This document shows positions 6,152-7,449 of a DNA stretch of 7,449 bases, piece after piece (the first letter of the stretch is position 1; every line of letters begins with the position of its first letter). The translations under genes and the position numbers were made by a program. The DNA is taken from positions 1-7,449 of the forward strand of contig JAITQQ010000006.1 of NCBI GenBank assembly GCA_031288855.1. Reading direction: 5' to 3'. A model generated the notes under the pieces. The model searched no databases. It had not been told where the DNA came from and was given only the letters and a program-made list of their open reading frames with translations. Source of the DNA: Prevotellaceae bacterium (GTDB taxonomy: Bacteria > Bacteroidota > Bacteroidia > Bacteroidales > UBA932).

Positions 6152-7165
6152 ATGCCTGCAATTGCTGTCGCGATATTAAACTGGAACGGAAAACATTTTT
6201 TGGAGCGCTTCCTTCCGCAATTGTTGGCGCACACTTCGCAGCCGGATGTTTCGTTTGTAGTGATTGACAACGGCTCTATCGACGGCTCTGTGGATTTTCT
6301 CCGTGCACATTTTCCGTCAATAACTTTAATTTGCCTTGATAAGAATTACGGATTTACCGGCGGCTACAACCGGGGCTTGCAGCAGGTAGAGGCCGATTAC
6401 TATGTGTTGCTCAACTCGGATGTGGAAGTTACGGCAAACTGGCTGCAGCCCTTACTGGCGTTGATGGAACAGGATGCCGGTGTTGGGGCTTGCATGCCGA
6501 AAATATGCGCTACGGAGGCACGCGGTTTGTTTGAGTATGCCGGCGCTGCCGGCGGTTTTATTGACAAGTACGGCTATCCGTTTTGCCGCGGGCGCATCCT
6601 GAGCCACATAGAACCCGACACGGGGCAATATGACGAAAGGCGTGCGGTGTTCTGGGCTACGGGCGCATGCATGATGGTGCGTGCGGCGCTGTATCACCGC
6701 TTGGGTGGGTTCGATGCGTTATTTTTTGCGCACATGGAAGAAATTGACCTTTGTTGGCGGATGCAAGCGGCAGGCTATAAAATAATGTGTGAGCCGCAAT
6801 CGGTGGTTTTTCATGTGGGCGGCGGCACGTTGCCGAATAATCACCCGCAGAAAATTTATTTCAACCACCGCAACAATCTTTATTTGCTGTATAAAAACTT
6901 GCCGGCAAAAAAGCGGAAAACTATCCTGGCGGCACGCATGGCGCTCGACGGTTTGTCGGCCATGGCTTATTTGTGTAAAGGAAAGTGCGCGTTCTTTGCG
7001 GCAGTGCTCCGCGCCCACTTTCATTTTTGGAGAAACCACCGCAAGCTGTTGTTTTACAACAATACGGACATGAAAATTAGCGGTGTATATGCAAAAAGTA
7101 TCGTGTGGAAATTTTTTACGCATGGGGGAAAATTGCGTTTTTCCGACTTAATTAGCATTTCTTAA
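6152..7165 (+). CDS. Family 2 glycosyltransferase (rhamnosyltransferase-like)
   Basis: The 337-residue protein has a GT-A fold. Residues 6-13 (VAILNWNG), 37-46 (VIDNGSIDGS) and 64-76 (KNYGFTGGYNRGL) form the nucleotide-sugar site. LLNSDVEV (86-93) supplies the DxD-type metal ligand (D90, E92). GACMMVRAALYHRLGGFD (171-188) and EEIDLCWR (196-203, the ED/EE acid region) mark the acceptor side and catalytic base, and FNHRNNLYLLYKN (237-249) is typical of the rhamnosyltransferase-like branch that builds surface polysaccharides. There is no signal peptide; the hydrophobic and basic stretch at about 262-300 may hold it at the inner face of the membrane. The sugar donor and acceptor cannot be read from sequence. 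It is transcribed divergently from ricT with its own promoter and no partner sugar genes inside the window. An ATG at 6141 is out of frame and closes after 12 codons. Confidence 0.93.
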   Translation: MPAIAVAILNWNGKHFLERFLPQLLAHTSQPDVSFVVIDNGSIDGSVDFLRAHFPSITLICLDKNYGFTGGYNRGLQQVEADYYVLLNSDVEVTANWLQPLLALMEQDAGVGACMPKICATEARGLFEYAGAAGGFIDKYGYPFCRGRILSHIEPDTGQYDERRAVFWATGACMMVRAALYHRLGGFDALFFAHMEEIDLCWRMQAAGYKIMCEPQSVVFHVGGGTLPNNHPQKIYFNHRNNLYLLYKNLPAKKRKTILAARMALDGLSAMAYLCKGKCAFFAAVLRAHFHFWRNHRKLLFYNNTDMKISGVYAKSIVWKFFTHGGKLRFSDLISIS

Positions 7166-7175
7166 CAAAATTTTA

Positions 7176-7206
7176 TTTGGAATTTTAAAAATTGTACTTA
7201 TATTTG
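7176..7206 (+). promoter_or_regulatory. Strong Bacteroidota-type promoter before a structured region
   Basis: TTTG (7176-7179) and TATATTTG (7199-7206) are separated by exactly 19 bases, a full match to the TTTG-N19-TAnnTTTG consensus of the primary sigma factor in this phylum. It starts 11 bases after the glycosyltransferase stop and faces away from it. Transcription would start around 7211-7214. No ORF with a credible start follows on this strand; the self-complementary region does. Confidence 0.65.
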
Positions 7207-7211
7207 CCACT

Positions 7212-7449
7212 GAAAAGGTAATTCGTTCTTTTTATTGCTTGTGCTGGCGCTCGCTTTTAGTACTCTGATGATGAAACTTGCGAAATTTCTGTAAAATGAA
7301 TGGAGGAATGAGGTTAGCGCCCACACGTTTCTTTTTTTCATTTCCAATTTTTATATATTGTTAGAAAGACAGGTGTGGGCCTAATTTATTTATTCATTTG
7401 GTTCCGCAAGACCTCATCATTAAGTAAATTATCTATAGGCTCGCGCTAC
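7212..7449 (+). ncRNA. Candidate structured RNA, possibly 6S-like (3' end open)
   Basis: Downstream of a consensus promoter, complementary segments nest in strict order, outer to inner: 7245-7250 with 7443-7448; 7261-7264 with 7423-7426; TGATGATGA (7266-7274) with 7414-7422; CTTGCG (7277-7282) with 7405-7410; AAATGAAT (7294-7301) with 7392-7399; 7311-7317 with 7381-7387; GCCCACAC (7319-7326) with 7373-7380; TTTCT (7328-7332) with 7363-7367. The 7333-7362 loop is A/T-rich. The G.U pairs (7246, 7267, 7312 and 7313) pair only in the + strand transcript, which fits the promoter direction. The result is a long rod with internal bubbles, including a purine-rich GGAGGAATG (7302-7310) facing only four bases. 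This resembles 6S RNA architecture and the Bacteroidales-1 type of RNA with a promoter of this consensus, but family assignment is inference. It could instead be a long leader of a gene beyond the window. No terminator is seen. Confidence 0.55.

Noticed and set aside
7167..7186. AAAATT/AATTTT hairpin after the glycosyltransferase gene as a terminator
   Set aside because: The stem has only A-T pairs and overlaps the -33 element of the next promoter; no GC-rich stem with a U tract is present.
7198..7341. A 47-codon open frame on the - strand starting MKKRNVWALTSF
   Set aside because: It is short enough to arise by chance, has no TAnnTTTG element upstream, and covers the promoter and one arm of the helices. 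It stays the main coding alternative to the RNA call; conservation with codon bias in relatives would revive it.
7296..7364. A 22-codon open frame (+) MNGGMRLAPTRF... with a nearby GGAGG
   Set aside because: GGAGG lies after the first ATG and only one base before the second, so spacing is wrong; the frame is better explained by the folded RNA.

Overview
The window looks like chromosomal DNA from a member of the Bacteroidota, probably Bacteroidales-like. Three things point there: a recognisable GldH lipoprotein gene, the Bacteroidota-type RicT (PSP1) protein next to it, and several promoters of the TTG-N19/20-TAnnTTTG type used by the primary sigma factor of this phylum. Nine protein genes fill positions 3-7165 with almost no spacer. 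The last 284 bases hold no convincing protein gene but do hold a promoter and a strongly self-complementary stretch. I see no insertion sequence, tRNA, rRNA or CRISPR array.

Left block, + strand (3-3624): an Fe-S protein with a DUF362 domain overlaps ribF by the ATGA arrangement. RibF makes FMN and FAD. After 21 bases comes a three-gene ECF sigma module: an ECF sigma factor, a small single-pass membrane protein that is probably its anti-sigma factor, and a small exported helical protein resembling the Spy/CpxP/CnrX-like proteins called sensors of ECF sigma factors. This looks like an envelope-signalling unit.

Middle block, - strand (6080 down to 3618): ricT, gldH and trmB overlap each other at every junction and look like one operon. 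Its promoter lies between ricT and the divergent glycosyltransferase. RicT is a PSP1-domain iron-sulfur protein, GldH is an outer-membrane lipoprotein of the gliding/type IX secretion set, and TrmB makes m7G46 in tRNA. trmB runs into the end of the exported-sensor gene, so the two convergent genes share 7 bases.

Right block, + strand (6152-7165 and on): a family 2 glycosyltransferase of the rhamnosyltransferase-like kind, transcribed divergently from ricT. Downstream, a near-perfect Bacteroidota promoter (7176-7206) precedes a region in which at least seven short helices nest inside one another between 7245 and 7448. This reads like a rod-shaped structured RNA, perhaps 6S-like. It is the least explained and most interesting part of the window; its 3' end may lie beyond the edge.
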